Shown: positions 50,105-59,368, numbered from the stretch's first letter. The stretch: DNA of 64,000 bases from Antarcticimicrobium sp040365005 (GCF_040365005.1 NZ_BAABWV010000001.1:1-64000), one strand, 5' to 3'. Notes: generated by a model from the sequence alone, not told the origin. Translations and numbers: made by a program.

Positions 50105-50130
50105 CCCCGGGCCAAAACCGCGGCCCGGGG
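50105..50130 (-). other. GC hairpin between pstS and pstC
   Basis: CCCCGGGCC and GGCCCGGGG form a perfect 9-bp stem with an eight-base loop. There is no long T-run afterwards. It probably stabilises the pstS end of the transcript so that more binding protein than permease is made. Confidence 0.55.
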
Positions 50131-50149
50131 AGTGGGTCTTTGGGGTCGC

Positions 50150-51193
50150 TTATTCCGGCGCGGTCATCGCTGTGCCGTTCAGAACAGCGTCCTGAAGCTC
50201 GACGCGGCGATCGTCCGACAGGGCCACCAGGCCACGCTCGGCCAGGTAGCCGTCGGCTTCCAGCGCGTCATCGGACATGTATTCCTCGATGAAGGCGTCG
50301 AGGTTGGGGATGACACCGCGATGGGCGTTCTTGACGTAAAAGAACAGCGGGCGCGACACCGGGTAGGACTTGTCGGCGATGGTATCGGTCGAGGGCTCGA
50401 CACCACCGATCTTGACGCCCTTCAGCTTGTCGAGGTTCTCGTAGAGGAAGGAGTAGCCAAAGATGCCGACCGCGTTCTCATCCGCTTCGAGGCGCTGCAC
50501 GATCAGGTTGTCATTCTCGCCGGCTTCGACAAAGGGGCCGTCCTGCCGCATGCGCGAGCAGTTTTCCTTGACCCATTTCTTGTCCTTGTTGAGGCCCTGC
50601 TCCTGAACCCAGGCGTTGGCCTTGCAGCCGGCGTGCATCGCCAGTTCGACAAAGGCGTCACGGGTGCCCGAGGTCGGCGGCGGGCCATAGGCCAGGATCT
50701 CGGTCGCGGGCAGGCTTTCGTCGATGTCCGACCACTTTTCATAGGGGTTGGCAACAATGGCGCCATCGACCGGAACCTCGGCGGCCAGGGCCAGGAACAC
50801 CTGTTCCAGCGACAGGTCCCAATCGGCCGCGTTGCCGCGCGAAATGGCGATCGACAAGCCGTCAAAGCCGATCATGGCCTCGGAAATGTCGGTCACGCCG
50901 TTGTCCTGGCACAGCTCGTATTCCGATTTCTTCATCGCGCGCGAGGCGCCGGTGATGTCGGGATGGCCTTCGCCGATGCCACCGCAAAAGATCTTCATGC
51001 CGCCGCCGGTGCCGGTCGACTCGACGATCGGGGACGGCGCGCCGGTGTTGTTGGCGAACTGTTCGGCAACTGCCTGGGTATAGGGAAACACGGTGGACGA
51101 GCCGACGATGCGGATCTCGTCGCGGGCGGCGGCAGCTGTGGCCGAAATCGCGCCGAGGGCCAGGGCGGAAACCGTCAGTTTCACAAAGGACAT
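50150..51193 (-). CDS. pstS: Phosphate-binding protein PstS
   Basis: Periplasmic phosphate-binding protein of 347 residues. The signal peptide spans about residues 1-23 (VSALALGAISATAAAA); mature start DEIRIVGSSTVFPYTQ, the phosphate-binding loop, and STGTGGGMKIFCGG and SRGNAADW segments. It is first of the pstSCAB-phoU-phoB operon and is directly preceded by the Pho box. AAGGAGACAGAC lies before the ATG. Confidence 0.96.
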   Translation of the reverse strand: MSFVKLTVSALALGAISATAAAARDEIRIVGSSTVFPYTQAVAEQFANNTGAPSPIVESTGTGGGMKIFCGGIGEGHPDITGASRAMKKSEYELCQDNGVTDISEAMIGFDGLSIAISRGNAADWDLSLEQVFLALAAEVPVDGAIVANPYEKWSDIDESLPATEILAYGPPPTSGTRDAFVELAMHAGCKANAWVQEQGLNKDKKWVKENCSRMRQDGPFVEAGENDNLIVQRLEADENAVGIFGYSFLYENLDKLKGVKIGGVEPSTDTIADKSYPVSRPLFFYVKNAHRGVIPNLDAFIEEYMSDDALEADGYLAERGLVALSDDRRVELQDAVLNGTAMTAPE

Positions 51194-51275
51194 GTCTGTC
51201 TCCTTGGTAGGAAGGGAATGCGATCACCCTCATGGTGATCCTGCGCCCCTCCTATTGAGCGTGCATGAGGCTTTT

Positions 51276-51304
51276 GTGACAGGCATGTAACAGTTGCATG
51301 ACAG
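51276..51304 (-). promoter_or_regulatory. Three-unit Pho box upstream of pstS
   Basis: On the minus strand CTGTCAT (51304-51298), CTGTTAC (51293-51287) and CTGTCAC (51282-51276) recur every 11 bases, separated by GCAA and ATGC. This is the classical PhoB direct repeat, here with three units. It ends 83 bases before the pstS start and should give strong phosphate-starvation induction. Confidence 0.9.
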
Positions 51305-51398
51305 TGGCGGAAAAACCGCCGTTCACCGGCGAAAACATCCCCGGTACAGCGCGGATTTCCGGTGTTCAGGGGTTACCGAAGAACCCGGGGCGCATGCC

Positions 51399-52457
51399 TT
51401 AACTCGGCAAAATGACCGTGAAAACAGCGCCTTGCCCAAGTTCGCTTTCCACCCGCAACCGGCCGCGATGGCGATTGATGATGTGTTTCACGATGGCAAG
51501 GCCCAATCCGGTGCCGCCCAGTTCGCGCGACCGGTGGCTGTCAGCACGATAGAATCGCTCGGTCAGGCGCGGCAGGTGCACCGGGGCGATTCCCGGCCCC
51601 TTGTCGATCACCTGCACCCGGGCGCCGGGGCCGCGCACCGCCGGGTCACGCTCGGAGGCCGAGACCACCACGTCGACACGCCCGCCCGACCCGCCGTATT
51701 TGATCGCGTTCTCGATCAGGTTGGTAAAGACCTGCCGCAACTGGTCGGCGTCCCCGGTCACCACCACCGGCGCCTCGGGCGCAGCAAGGTCGAGCTTGAC
51801 GCTGGCACCATCGGCCAGCGGGCGCAGGGAATTGAGCGTCTCGCCCAGCATCCCGGTCAGGTCCAACTGTTCCTTGGGCCGGACCCGTTCCTCGCTTTCC
51901 ACGCGGTTGAGCGACAACAGGTCGCCCACCAGCCGGTTCATCCGCCCGGCCTCGCCCTCCATGATCGCCAGGAACCGGTCGCGTGCCGCGACATCCTCGC
52001 GCGCAGGGCCGCGCAGGGTCTCGATGAAGCCCATCAGCGCGGTCAGCGGCGTGCGCAGCTCGTGGCTGACATTGGCGACGAAATCGCGGCGCATCTGCAC
52101 CGCCTGCTCCATGTGGGTGACGTCCTGGAAACTGACCAGAACCGCGCCGCCCTGCACCGCGCCGATCCCGTTCACATAGCGGCAGACCACCTCGTAAGTG
52201 ATGTCCTGGGCGCCGTCGTTGGACAGCATCCGCGTCTGGTGCGGGCGGTTGTCGCGCAGGCAGGCCTCGACCGCGTCCAGCACCGTGGGTTGGCGCAGGA
52301 TGGTGGCGAAATGACGCCCGGCGATCTGCTGGCCCAGCAGGGTCCGCGCCTCGGGGTTGGCGGCGATGATCCGTTCGCTCTGATCGACCATCAATGACGG
52401 CAACGGCACCGCCGCCAGAAATTCCGCGATCTGCTCGTTGCCCTGCACTGCCGTCAT
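51399..52457 (-). CDS. phoR: Phosphate-regulon sensor kinase PhoR, without visible membrane helix
   Basis: Histidine kinase of 352 residues from MTAVQGNEQI. Residues ~12-118 are a PAS domain (VPLPSLMVDQSERIIAANPE). The DHp helix has FVANVSHELRTPLTAL with His 132. The ATPase has NLIENAIKYGG, IDKGPGIAP and GGTGLGLAIVKH. No N-terminal membrane helix is visible, unlike E. coli PhoR, so membrane proximity would depend on PstSCAB-PhoU. It lies upstream of pstS in the same direction with a 205-base gap carrying the Pho box. Confidence 0.9.
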   Translation of the reverse strand: MTAVQGNEQIAEFLAAVPLPSLMVDQSERIIAANPEARTLLGQQIAGRHFATILRQPTVLDAVEACLRDNRPHQTRMLSNDGAQDITYEVVCRYVNGIGAVQGGAVLVSFQDVTHMEQAVQMRRDFVANVSHELRTPLTALMGFIETLRGPAREDVAARDRFLAIMEGEAGRMNRLVGDLLSLNRVESEERVRPKEQLDLTGMLGETLNSLRPLADGASVKLDLAAPEAPVVVTGDADQLRQVFTNLIENAIKYGGSGGRVDVVVSASERDPAVRGPGARVQVIDKGPGIAPVHLPRLTERFYRADSHRSRELGGTGLGLAIVKHIINRHRGRLRVESELGQGAVFTVILPS

Positions 52458-52509
52458 CCCCGCTGCTGTTGCGCCCTGTCCCGGCCGCCAGCCTGCCCGA
52501 TGTTTGTAA

Positions 52510-53697
52510 CTAGGATACGGCAGTCGCCGCCGCGACGGCCTCGGAAAACACCTTGAGCAGCGCGCCGGGCTCTTCCAGCCCGACCGAGACCCGGAAGAAC
52601 CCCTCGGACAGCCCCACCGCGGCACGTTCCTGCGCCGTCATCCCCCGGTGCGACGAGGACGCCGGATGCGACAGCGTGGTGCCAACATCGCCCAGCGTCG
52701 GGGCAAAGCTCAGCCCCTCGGCGCCCCGGGCAAAGGCGTTCGCCTGTGGGCGTCCGCCCTCCAGCTCGAAACTGACCATGTTGCAGCCCTGCGTGCCCAG
52801 CAGCGCCGTCGCGCGGTCGCGGTCGGGATGGTCGGAGCGCAGCGGGTAGAGCACCCGCTTCACCCCCGGCAACCCGGCCAGGTGATCGGCCAGCGCCACC
52901 GCCGTCGCCTGCGCCCGGTCAAAGCGCAGGTCAAAGGTCAGCATGCCGCGCTCGGCCAGCCAGCAATCGAACGGGCTGGGTGTGAGGCCGGCGGTCACCG
53001 CAAAGATCCGCATCTTCTCGGTCAGTTCCGGGTCACGCGCCACGACATAGCCCAGCATCACGTCGGAATGCCCCGAGAGCAGCTTTGTCACCGAATGGAT
53101 CACGATATCCGCACCGTGTTCGAACGGTCGGATAGATTTCGGCGTGGTGAACGTGTTGTCTACCGCCAGCAGGACACCGCGCGCCTTGCACAATGTCGCC
53201 AACCCGTCCAGGTCGGCCACCCGCAGCGTCGGGTTCGACACCACCTCGACCAGCACCATCCGGGTTTCGGGACGGATCGCCGCCGCGACCGCCGCGACGT
53301 CGCCGGGATCGGCCAGCGTGGTGGCGATGCCCATGCGCGGCAGGTCTTCCTTCATCAGACGCAGCGACCGACCATAGAGCTGGTTGCCGCCGATCACGTG
53401 ATCGCCCGCGGCCAGCAGCCCCATCAGCACGGCAGAGACCGCTGCCATGCCGGAGCCGGTGACGACACCGCCTTCGGCCCCCTCCATCGCGTCCAGCCGC
53501 TTGGCCACCACGTCGGCATTGGGATGCCCCTCGCGCGAATAGGTATAGCCGTGAACGCGGCCTTCGTATTGCGAGTCCAACTCGTCGGGGCTTTCGCTGG
53601 CATAGACGACCGAGGGGCTCAGCGGCGTGACGACCGGTGTGCTGACGCTCTCGGGAAGCGGATCGGGGCGGACAAGCGAACCTTTGGAATTCTTCAT
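52510..53697 (-). CDS. Cys/Met-metabolism PLP-dependent enzyme (cystathionine gamma-synthase/lyase-like)
   Basis: PLP enzyme of 395 residues in the trans-sulfuration family. The PLP Lys is in IHSVTKLLSGHSDVMLG; other motifs are YSREGHPNADVVAKRLDAMEG, the phosphate-binding SGMAAVSAVLMGLL and TPSPFDCWLAERGMLTF. Possible activities are cystathionine gamma-synthase, gamma-lyase or O-succinylhomoserine sulfhydrylase; sequence by eye does not separate them. The start at 53697 overlaps the gamma-carbonic-anhydrase-like gene stop by four bases. Confidence 0.88.
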   Translation of the reverse strand: MKNSKGSLVRPDPLPESVSTPVVTPLSPSVVYASESPDELDSQYEGRVHGYTYSREGHPNADVVAKRLDAMEGAEGGVVTGSGMAAVSAVLMGLLAAGDHVIGGNQLYGRSLRLMKEDLPRMGIATTLADPGDVAAVAAAIRPETRMVLVEVVSNPTLRVADLDGLATLCKARGVLLAVDNTFTTPKSIRPFEHGADIVIHSVTKLLSGHSDVMLGYVVARDPELTEKMRIFAVTAGLTPSPFDCWLAERGMLTFDLRFDRAQATAVALADHLAGLPGVKRVLYPLRSDHPDRDRATALLGTQGCNMVSFELEGGRPQANAFARGAEGLSFAPTLGDVGTTLSHPASSSHRGMTAQERAAVGLSEGFFRVSVGLEEPGALLKVFSEAVAAATAVS

Positions 53698-54221
53698 TTC
53701 TTCACGGCCTTCATCTCGTCGCGGAACTTGCGCATGTTGTCCTGGTAATGCAGTGCGCCGGAGGTGATGCGCTGCGCATTCTTCTCGTCGACCTCGCGCA
53801 CGACCTTGCCGGGCACGCCCATCACCAGCGAGTTGTCGGGGATTTCCTTGTTCTCGGTCACCAGCGCGCCAGCCCCGATCAGGCAATTCTTGCCGATCTT
53901 GGCGCCGTTCAGGATCATCGCGCCCATGCCGACAAGGGTGTTGTCGCCGATCTCGCAACCGTGCAGCATCACCTTGTGGCCGATGGTGCAGTCCTTGCCG
54001 ATGCTCAGCGGATAGCCCGCGTCCACGTGCATCACGCAATCCTCCTGCACGTTGGAGCCTTCGCCGATGCGGATTTCCTCGTGGTCTGCACGGATGGTGC
54101 AGCCGAACCAGACCGAGGATCCAGCCTCCATCACCACCTTGCCGATCAGGTTGGCATCGGGTGCGACCCAGGTGTCGTCGTGGATTTGCGGGGCGTCCTC
54201 GCCCAGGGCGTAAATGGTCAT
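53694..54221 (-). CDS. Gamma-carbonic anhydrase-like hexapeptide-repeat protein
   Basis: Left-handed beta-helix protein of 175 residues. It shows repeated hexapeptides (VAPDANLIGKVVMEAGSSVW onwards), with His and acidic positions in IRADHEEIRIGEG, VMHVDAGYP and GHKVMLHGCEIGD typical of the gamma-class metal site. Many members lack proven carbonic anhydrase activity. It overlaps gmk upstream and the PLP enzyme downstream, each by four bases. Confidence 0.9.
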   Translation of the reverse strand: MTIYALGEDAPQIHDDTWVAPDANLIGKVVMEAGSSVWFGCTIRADHEEIRIGEGSNVQEDCVMHVDAGYPLSIGKDCTIGHKVMLHGCEIGDNTLVGMGAMILNGAKIGKNCLIGAGALVTENKEIPDNSLVMGVPGKVVREVDEKNAQRITSGALHYQDNMRKFRDEMKAVKK

Positions 54222-54859
54222 GAAAGCTCCTCGAATTCGGCCTGCAACGCGCGCACATGTGGCAGAAGGCTGGGTTGCTGGGTGCGGCGCAGGCGGGTGG
54301 CGGTGACGATGCTCTTGAGGTTCTCCTCGGTCCGGTCGAGATCGTCGTTGATCAGCACGAAGTCGTAATATCCCCAGTGGCTGATCTCGGCCCAGCTCTT
54401 TTCCATCCGGGCGCCGATGGTCTCTTCGCTGTCGGTGCCGCGCTCGATCAGGCGGCGGCGCAACTCGGGGATCGAGGGCGGCAGCAGGAAGATCGACAGC
54501 GCGTGCTGCGCAAGGTCCGAGTTGCGGATCTGCACCTCGCCCTGCCAGTCCACGTCGAACAGCACGTCCTGCCCGGAATTGATCGCCGCCTGCACCGGGG
54601 TCTTGGGCGAGCCGTAGTAATTTCCGAACACATGCGCGTGTTCCAGCATCTCGCCCTCGCTCACCTTGCGCTTGAAGCTGTCCTCGGTCAGGAAATAATA
54701 ATCCTCACCATCCACCTCGCCCGGGCGCGGCTTGCGCGTGGTGGCCGAGACCGAAAAGCGGATCGACGGGTCCCAGTCGCGCAGCCGCTTGGCCAGCGTC
54801 GATTTCCCCGCGCCCGAGGGCGAGGACAGGATGATCAGCAGCCCGCGGCGCTGTGTCAT
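54218..54859 (-). CDS. gmk: Guanylate kinase
   Basis: Phosphorylates GMP to GDP; 213 residues. P-loop SSPSGAGKSTLAKRL, GMP-binding SATTRKPRPGEVDGEDYYFL and FDVDWQGEVQIR, lid region ERGTDSEETIGARM. The start lies 18 bases after the yicC stop. The yicC-gmk order is common in bacteria. Confidence 0.96.
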   Translation of the reverse strand: MTQRRGLLIILSSPSGAGKSTLAKRLRDWDPSIRFSVSATTRKPRPGEVDGEDYYFLTEDSFKRKVSEGEMLEHAHVFGNYYGSPKTPVQAAINSGQDVLFDVDWQGEVQIRNSDLAQHALSIFLLPPSIPELRRRLIERGTDSEETIGARMEKSWAEISHWGYYDFVLINDDLDRTEENLKSIVTATRLRRTQQPSLLPHVRALQAEFEELS

Positions 54860-54877
54860 GTCATGTTCCTTTCCGTG

Positions 54878-55768
54878 TCATTCGACGTTCTGGACCTGCT
54901 CGCGCATCTGGTCGATCACCGCCTTGAGCTCCAGCCCCACCTTGGTCAGTTCGGCATTCTGCGACTTGGAACACAGGGTGTTGGCCTCGCGGTTGAACTC
55001 CTGCATCAGGAAATCCAGCTTGCGACCCACCGCACCGCCGGCATCCAGCAATTCGCTTGCGGCGCCGACATGGGCGCGCAACCGGTCCAACTCCTCGGTG
55101 ACGTCGGCCTTGACCGCCATCATCGCCAACTCCTGCGCCACCCGGTCGGGATCGGCGCCCTCGGCGTTGTCGAGAATGCGCCGCAGGTTGCCGCGCAGCG
55201 CCTCGGCCACGGCCGGCTTGCGGGCCTCGGCCAGTTCCGCCGCGCGCGCGACCAGCGCGCTCACCTGGGTGAGTTGACCGCGCAGCACCTGCTCCAGCGC
55301 CCTGCCCTCGGCCCGGCGCATGGACAGAAAGGCGTCGATCAGCGGCCCCAGTTCGGCGCGCAACTGCGCGATCAGCGCGGTGTTGTCCTCGTCGCCGGGT
55401 GCCGGGTCCATCATCCCGCGCAGCCCCAAAAGGTCACTGGCCCGGGACGGCGCCAGCGCCACCCCCCTGGCCATCGCCTCGGCCTCGATCCGCGCCAGTG
55501 CATCGAGCGCGGTGGCCAGCACCTCCTCGTTCAGCGCCGATCCTGCAGCCGCGTCGGATCGCGTCAATCGCAGCGACAGGGTGACGTTTCCCCGCGCCAC
55601 CGCCTTGGCCAGTTCTCCGCGCAGCGCCGCCTCCAGCCCTTCGAGCCAATCGGGGACCCGCAGTCGCAGGTCCAGCCCCTTGGCGTTCACGCTGCGCAAC
55701 TCCCAGCCCCAGGAATAGCGCCCGCGTTCTCCCTTGGACGAGGCAAATCCGGTCATCGATGTGATCAT
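54878..55768 (-). CDS. YicC family protein (endoribonuclease-like)
   Basis: YicC family protein of 296 residues from MITSMTGFASSKGERG, the conserved start; MQPM nine bases upstream is less well placed. The N-terminal YicC domain has SVNAKGLDLRLRVP; the C-terminal DUF1732 contains the conserved AMMAVKADVTEELDRLRAH and GRKLDFLMQEFNREANTL. E. coli YicC has been linked to endoribonuclease activity. A CtrA-type box lies about 100 bases upstream. Confidence 0.92.
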   Translation of the reverse strand: MITSMTGFASSKGERGRYSWGWELRSVNAKGLDLRLRVPDWLEGLEAALRGELAKAVARGNVTLSLRLTRSDAAAGSALNEEVLATALDALARIEAEAMARGVALAPSRASDLLGLRGMMDPAPGDEDNTALIAQLRAELGPLIDAFLSMRRAEGRALEQVLRGQLTQVSALVARAAELAEARKPAVAEALRGNLRRILDNAEGADPDRVAQELAMMAVKADVTEELDRLRAHVGAASELLDAGGAVGRKLDFLMQEFNREANTLCSKSQNAELTKVGLELKAVIDQMREQVQNVE

Positions 55769-55871
55769 GGGCTGCATCCCCCGAGTCCGCGTGTTTTCGG
55801 CTTTCAGGGCAAGTAATGGCAATGCGGCACGCAGGGCAAGCCCCACGGCGGCGGCGGGGGGCCGGGCTTGA

Positions 55872-55886
55872 TTAACCACCGATTAA
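55872..55886. promoter_or_regulatory. CtrA-type box TTAA-N7-TTAA
   Basis: TTAACCACCGATTAA matches the full CtrA consensus (TTAA, seven bases, TTAA). It lies between the divergent yicC (start 55768) and PAS-protein gene (start 56016), 104 and 130 bases away. The window also encodes ChpT, a CtrA pathway member. Which gene it controls is open; the PAS protein is the better guess. Confidence 0.6.
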
Positions 55887-56015
55887 GAAAATGCTCTAAA
55901 ATTGAGCAGAATTATGTCATATTGAGGGTAACGGATGCAGGTCGGCCCTTTGCCGGCCCTGGACCGGGCATATCAGGGGGCCGCTTGTCGCGGCTCTCAA
56001 GCAAGGACAGTAACG

Positions 56016-56723
56016 ATGCGGCGGACAGGTTTCCCCCCAAAAAGGACATTTGGCGACGACAATGTCGTCGTTCTCCAACGGTTTCGCAGTGGGCGCAGCC
56101 TGTCGCCCCTGCGCCAGGCCGAGGGCTATTGGCTCGCGCTTTGCGAAAACGGCGCGGTGCCACGCCGCAGCCAGATCGACCCGCGCGCAATCAGCAACAT
56201 CCTGGCTCACAGTTTCATCCTGCAACGCATCGGGCGGCGCAGCGCCCGGTTTCGCCTGGCCGGAGAGCGTCTGAATGACCTGGCCGGGTTGGACCTGCGC
56301 GGCACCCCATTCACCGCGCTGTTCGGTTATGACCACCGGGCCGAGGCCGGGGCGATCCTGCAACGGGTCTTTTCCGGCCCCTCCATCGCCGAACTGCGGT
56401 TGGAGCGCCCTGTGTCGTCGGACGGACGGTTGATCGAGGCGCGGATGTTGCTGCTGCCGCTGGCTACCGAGGCGGGCGATGTCGCACGCGCGCTGGGCGT
56501 GCTGGTGGCGGACAGCGACAGGGTCCGTCCGCCGGTGCGGTTCGGCATTTCCAACAAGCTGTTGCGTCCAGTGGGGCGGGAGGCCGCCGTTTCGCCGCCG
56601 CCCGATCCTCGGTCCGATCCCGGGACCGAGGCGCGTCCCGAAACCGGCATTTCCGAGACAGGCTTTGCCGAGAGCAGGCCGGCCCCGCTTACCCATCCAC
56701 CCTACCTGCGGCTGGTGAAGTAG
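56016..56723 (+). CDS. PAS-domain protein of the alphaproteobacterial PAS_5 type
   Basis: A 235-residue protein. Residues ~30-170 resemble the alphaproteobacterial PAS_5 family: LSPLRQAEGYWLALCENGAV, PRRSQIDPRAI, and FRLAGERLNDLAGLDLRGTP. The last ~60 residues are Pro-rich and low complexity. There is no output domain. The ATG at 56016 has AAGGA eight bases upstream. The CtrA-type box upstream suggests cell-cycle or motility-type regulation. Confidence 0.78.
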   Translation: MRRTGFPPKRTFGDDNVVVLQRFRSGRSLSPLRQAEGYWLALCENGAVPRRSQIDPRAISNILAHSFILQRIGRRSARFRLAGERLNDLAGLDLRGTPFTALFGYDHRAEAGAILQRVFSGPSIAELRLERPVSSDGRLIEARMLLLPLATEAGDVARALGVLVADSDRVRPPVRFGISNKLLRPVGREAAVSPPPDPRSDPGTEARPETGISETGFAESRPAPLTHPPYLRLVK

Positions 56724-56754
56724 CCGGGCTGCAGGTCTTGCGCAGCCGCCGGGG

Positions 56755-58125
56755 TCAACCGGCGGCGCGGGTCAGCCGCGCGCTACGCAGCGCGCTCAGT
56801 TCCTCGGCGACGAGAAAGGCCAGTTCCAGCGACTGGCTGGCGTTCAGACGCGGATCGCAGGCGGTGTGATAGCGGTCCGACAGGTTCGCCTCGCTCACCG
56901 CGCGCACACCGCCGGTGCATTCGGTCACGTCCTGGCCGGTCATCTCGAAATGCACCCCGCCGGGCACCGTGCCCTCGGCGGCGTGCACGGCAAAGAATTC
57001 GCGCACCTCGCGCAGCACCGACTCGAAGGGCCGCGTCTTGAACCCGGTCGAGGATTTGATCGTGTTGCCGTGCATCGGATCACAGACCCAGGTCACCTTG
57101 GCGCCCTCCTCGCGCACCGCCTTGATCAGGCGCGGCAGATGCTCGCCCACGTTGCCGGCGCCGAACCGCGCGATCAGGGTCAGCCGCCCGGCCTCGTTCT
57201 CCGGGTTCAGCTTGGCCATCAGCAACTTGAGATCCTCGGCGGTCATGCTCGGTCCGCATTTCAGACCGATCGGGTTCAGCACGCCGCGGCAGAACTCCAC
57301 ATGCGCGCCGTCGGGCTGGCGCGTGCGGTCGCCGATCCAGATCAGGTGGCCGGACCCTGCCAGCCAATTTCCGGAGGTCGAGTCGCGCCGCGTCAGCGCC
57401 TCTTCGTACTCCAGCAGCAGCGCCTCGTGGCTGGTATAGAAATCCACCGTCTGCAGGGTGTGCGCGGTGTCGTTCTTGACCCCGGCCGCTTTCATGAAGT
57501 CCAGCGTATCGGTGATTCGACTGGCCATCTCACGATAGCGTTCGGATTTCTCGCCCTCGGTAAAGCTCAGCGTCCAGCTATGGACCTGGTTCACGTCGGC
57601 ATAGCCGCCGGTGGAAAAGGCGCGCAAAAGGTTCAACGTGGCGGCAGCCTGGGTATAGGCCTGCAGCATCCGTGACGGATCGGGGATCCGCGCCTCGGGC
57701 GTGAAGGCCAGGTCGTTGATGATGTCGCCGCGATAGCTGGGCAGTTCGACTCCTTCGACCACCTCGGTCGGTGCGCTGCGCGGCTTGGCGAACTGGCCGG
57801 CCATGCGACCCACCTTGATCACCGGAACCTTGGCGCCATAGGTCAGCACCATCGCCATCTGCAACATCACCTTGAAGGTGTCGCGGATCGCATCGGCGCT
57901 GAACTGCTCGAAGCTTTCGGCGCAATCGCCCCCCTGCAACAGGAAGGCCTCGCCGCGCGACGCGGCCCCCAGTTCCTGCTTCAGGCGGCGGGCCTCACCG
58001 GCGAAAACCAGCGGCGGATATTTCGCAAGTTGGGCCTCGACCGCGCTCAGGTCGGCGGCGTCGGTATAATCAGGCATCTGCACGCGCGGCTTGGCGCGCC
58101 AGTCCGACTTGGTCCACTCGGTCAT
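56755..58125 (-). CDS. Class II 3-deoxy-7-phosphoheptulonate (DAHP) synthase
   Basis: First enzyme of the shikimate pathway, condensing phosphoenolpyruvate and erythrose 4-phosphate. There are 456 residues, the plant/type II form. Conserved blocks: PPLVFAGEARRLKQEL, LLQGGDCAESFEQF, GRMAGQFAKPRS, CDPMHGNTIKSSTGFKTRPF, and GGVHFEMTGQDVTECTGG. GGAGGGGAAACG precedes the ATG. It is convergent with the PAS gene and divergent from the glxA-type regulator. Confidence 0.95.
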   Translation of the reverse strand: MTEWTKSDWRAKPRVQMPDYTDAADLSAVEAQLAKYPPLVFAGEARRLKQELGAASRGEAFLLQGGDCAESFEQFSADAIRDTFKVMLQMAMVLTYGAKVPVIKVGRMAGQFAKPRSAPTEVVEGVELPSYRGDIINDLAFTPEARIPDPSRMLQAYTQAAATLNLLRAFSTGGYADVNQVHSWTLSFTEGEKSERYREMASRITDTLDFMKAAGVKNDTAHTLQTVDFYTSHEALLLEYEEALTRRDSTSGNWLAGSGHLIWIGDRTRQPDGAHVEFCRGVLNPIGLKCGPSMTAEDLKLLMAKLNPENEAGRLTLIARFGAGNVGEHLPRLIKAVREEGAKVTWVCDPMHGNTIKSSTGFKTRPFESVLREVREFFAVHAAEGTVPGGVHFEMTGQDVTECTGGVRAVSEANLSDRYHTACDPRLNASQSLELAFLVAEELSALRSARLTRAAG

Positions 58126-58291
58126 CGTTTCCCCTCCGCTGGGCGTATCAGGGGGCCTGTATACAAAACGCATGGGCCAGAGGCCATATCCCTTTTGCGC
58201 CACTTGACGCCGCAAATAACGTCTGAGCAAGCTGTGGGGCACCCCGCCCCGGCTGGGGAATCGGCGCGGAAACGGTTCGGGAACATCACCA

Positions 58292-59296
58292 ATGACACAG
58301 CAACGCAACGTTGTCGGCCAGGACCGCCATGCGGGGCATCCCCGCCGTTTCGTCTTTGTGCTGCTGGACAACTTCACCCTGTTGTCCTTCGCCTCGGCGC
58401 TGGAGAGCCTGCGGATCGCCAATCGCATGGCGGGCACGCAGGTCTATGAGTGGCGCCTGATCGGCGAGGGCGGCGGTGAGCGCAGCTGCTCGGCCGGCAC
58501 CACTTTCCACCTCGACGGGGATCTCGACGAGTTGCAGCGCGACGATACCGTTCTGGTCTGCGGCGGCATCGAGGTGCAGAAGGCCACCACCAGAAAGGTG
58601 CTGTCCTGGCTGCGGCGCGAGGCCCGCAAGGGGCTGGTGATCGGCGGGCTCTGCACCGCCGGCTACACGCTGGCCAAGGCCGGGCTGCTCGACGGCAAGA
58701 AGGCGACGATCCACTGGGAAAACGCCGACAGCTTCACCGAGGAATTCGACGAGGTGAACCTGACCAAGTCGGTCTTCGTGATCGACGGCAATCGAATCAC
58801 CACCGCCGGCGGCACCTCTTCGATCGACCTGATGCTGAAACTGATCGCCAACGACCTGGGCGAGGATATGGCCAATGCCGTCGCCGACCAGCTCATCTAT
58901 TCCTCGATCCGCACCGACCAGGACACCCAGCGCCTTTCGGTGCCGACCCGGATCGGCGTGCGCCACCCCAAGCTGAGCCAGGTGATCCAGATGATGGAGA
59001 GCAATATCGAGGAGCCGATCAGCCCCTCGATCCTGGCGCGCGACGTTGGCATGTCCACCCGCCAGCTCGAACGGCTGTTCCGACGCTATCTGAACCGCTC
59101 GCCGAAACGTTATTACATGGAACTTCGGCTGCAAAAGGCGCGCAACCTTCTGATGCAAACCGACATGAGCGTGATCAACGTTGCGCTGGCCTGCGGCTTT
59201 GCCTCGCCGTCGCATTTCTCGAAATGTTACCGGGCGCATTACAACACCACGCCCTACCGCGAACGCGGGGCGCAGGCGGCGCGGTTGTCGATCTGA
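58292..59296 (+). CDS. GlxA-family AraC regulator with class I amidotransferase-like domain
   Basis: A 334-residue regulator. Residues ~18-190 form a DJ-1/PfpI-like domain with GGLCTAGYTLAKAGLL, keeping the nucleophile-position Cys. Residues ~225-330 are the AraC double HTH (SILARDVGMSTRQLERLFRR; NVALACGFASPSHFSKCYR). Relatives regulate carnitine, glycine-betaine or arginine catabolism. No partner operon is adjacent on the same strand; the nearest is the PQQ dehydrogenase and the second Liv transporter. Confidence 0.9.
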   Translation: MTQQRNVVGQDRHAGHPRRFVFVLLDNFTLLSFASALESLRIANRMAGTQVYEWRLIGEGGGERSCSAGTTFHLDGDLDELQRDDTVLVCGGIEVQKATTRKVLSWLRREARKGLVIGGLCTAGYTLAKAGLLDGKKATIHWENADSFTEEFDEVNLTKSVFVIDGNRITTAGGTSSIDLMLKLIANDLGEDMANAVADQLIYSSIRTDQDTQRLSVPTRIGVRHPKLSQVIQMMESNIEEPISPSILARDVGMSTRQLERLFRRYLNRSPKRYYMELRLQKARNLLMQTDMSVINVALACGFASPSHFSKCYRAHYNTTPYRERGAQAARLSI

Positions 59297-59368
59297 CATC
59301 GGCGCCCGGGCGGATCGTACGAAACGCAGCCGAAATTCCCCGATCTGAAATCGCCCGACCGCGGTGCG

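Noticed and set aside
47308..50292. Open frame of about 1000 codons on the plus strand
   Set aside because: It lies opposite pstA and pstC, whose motifs are clear, and its translation is a charged, repetitive shadow sequence.
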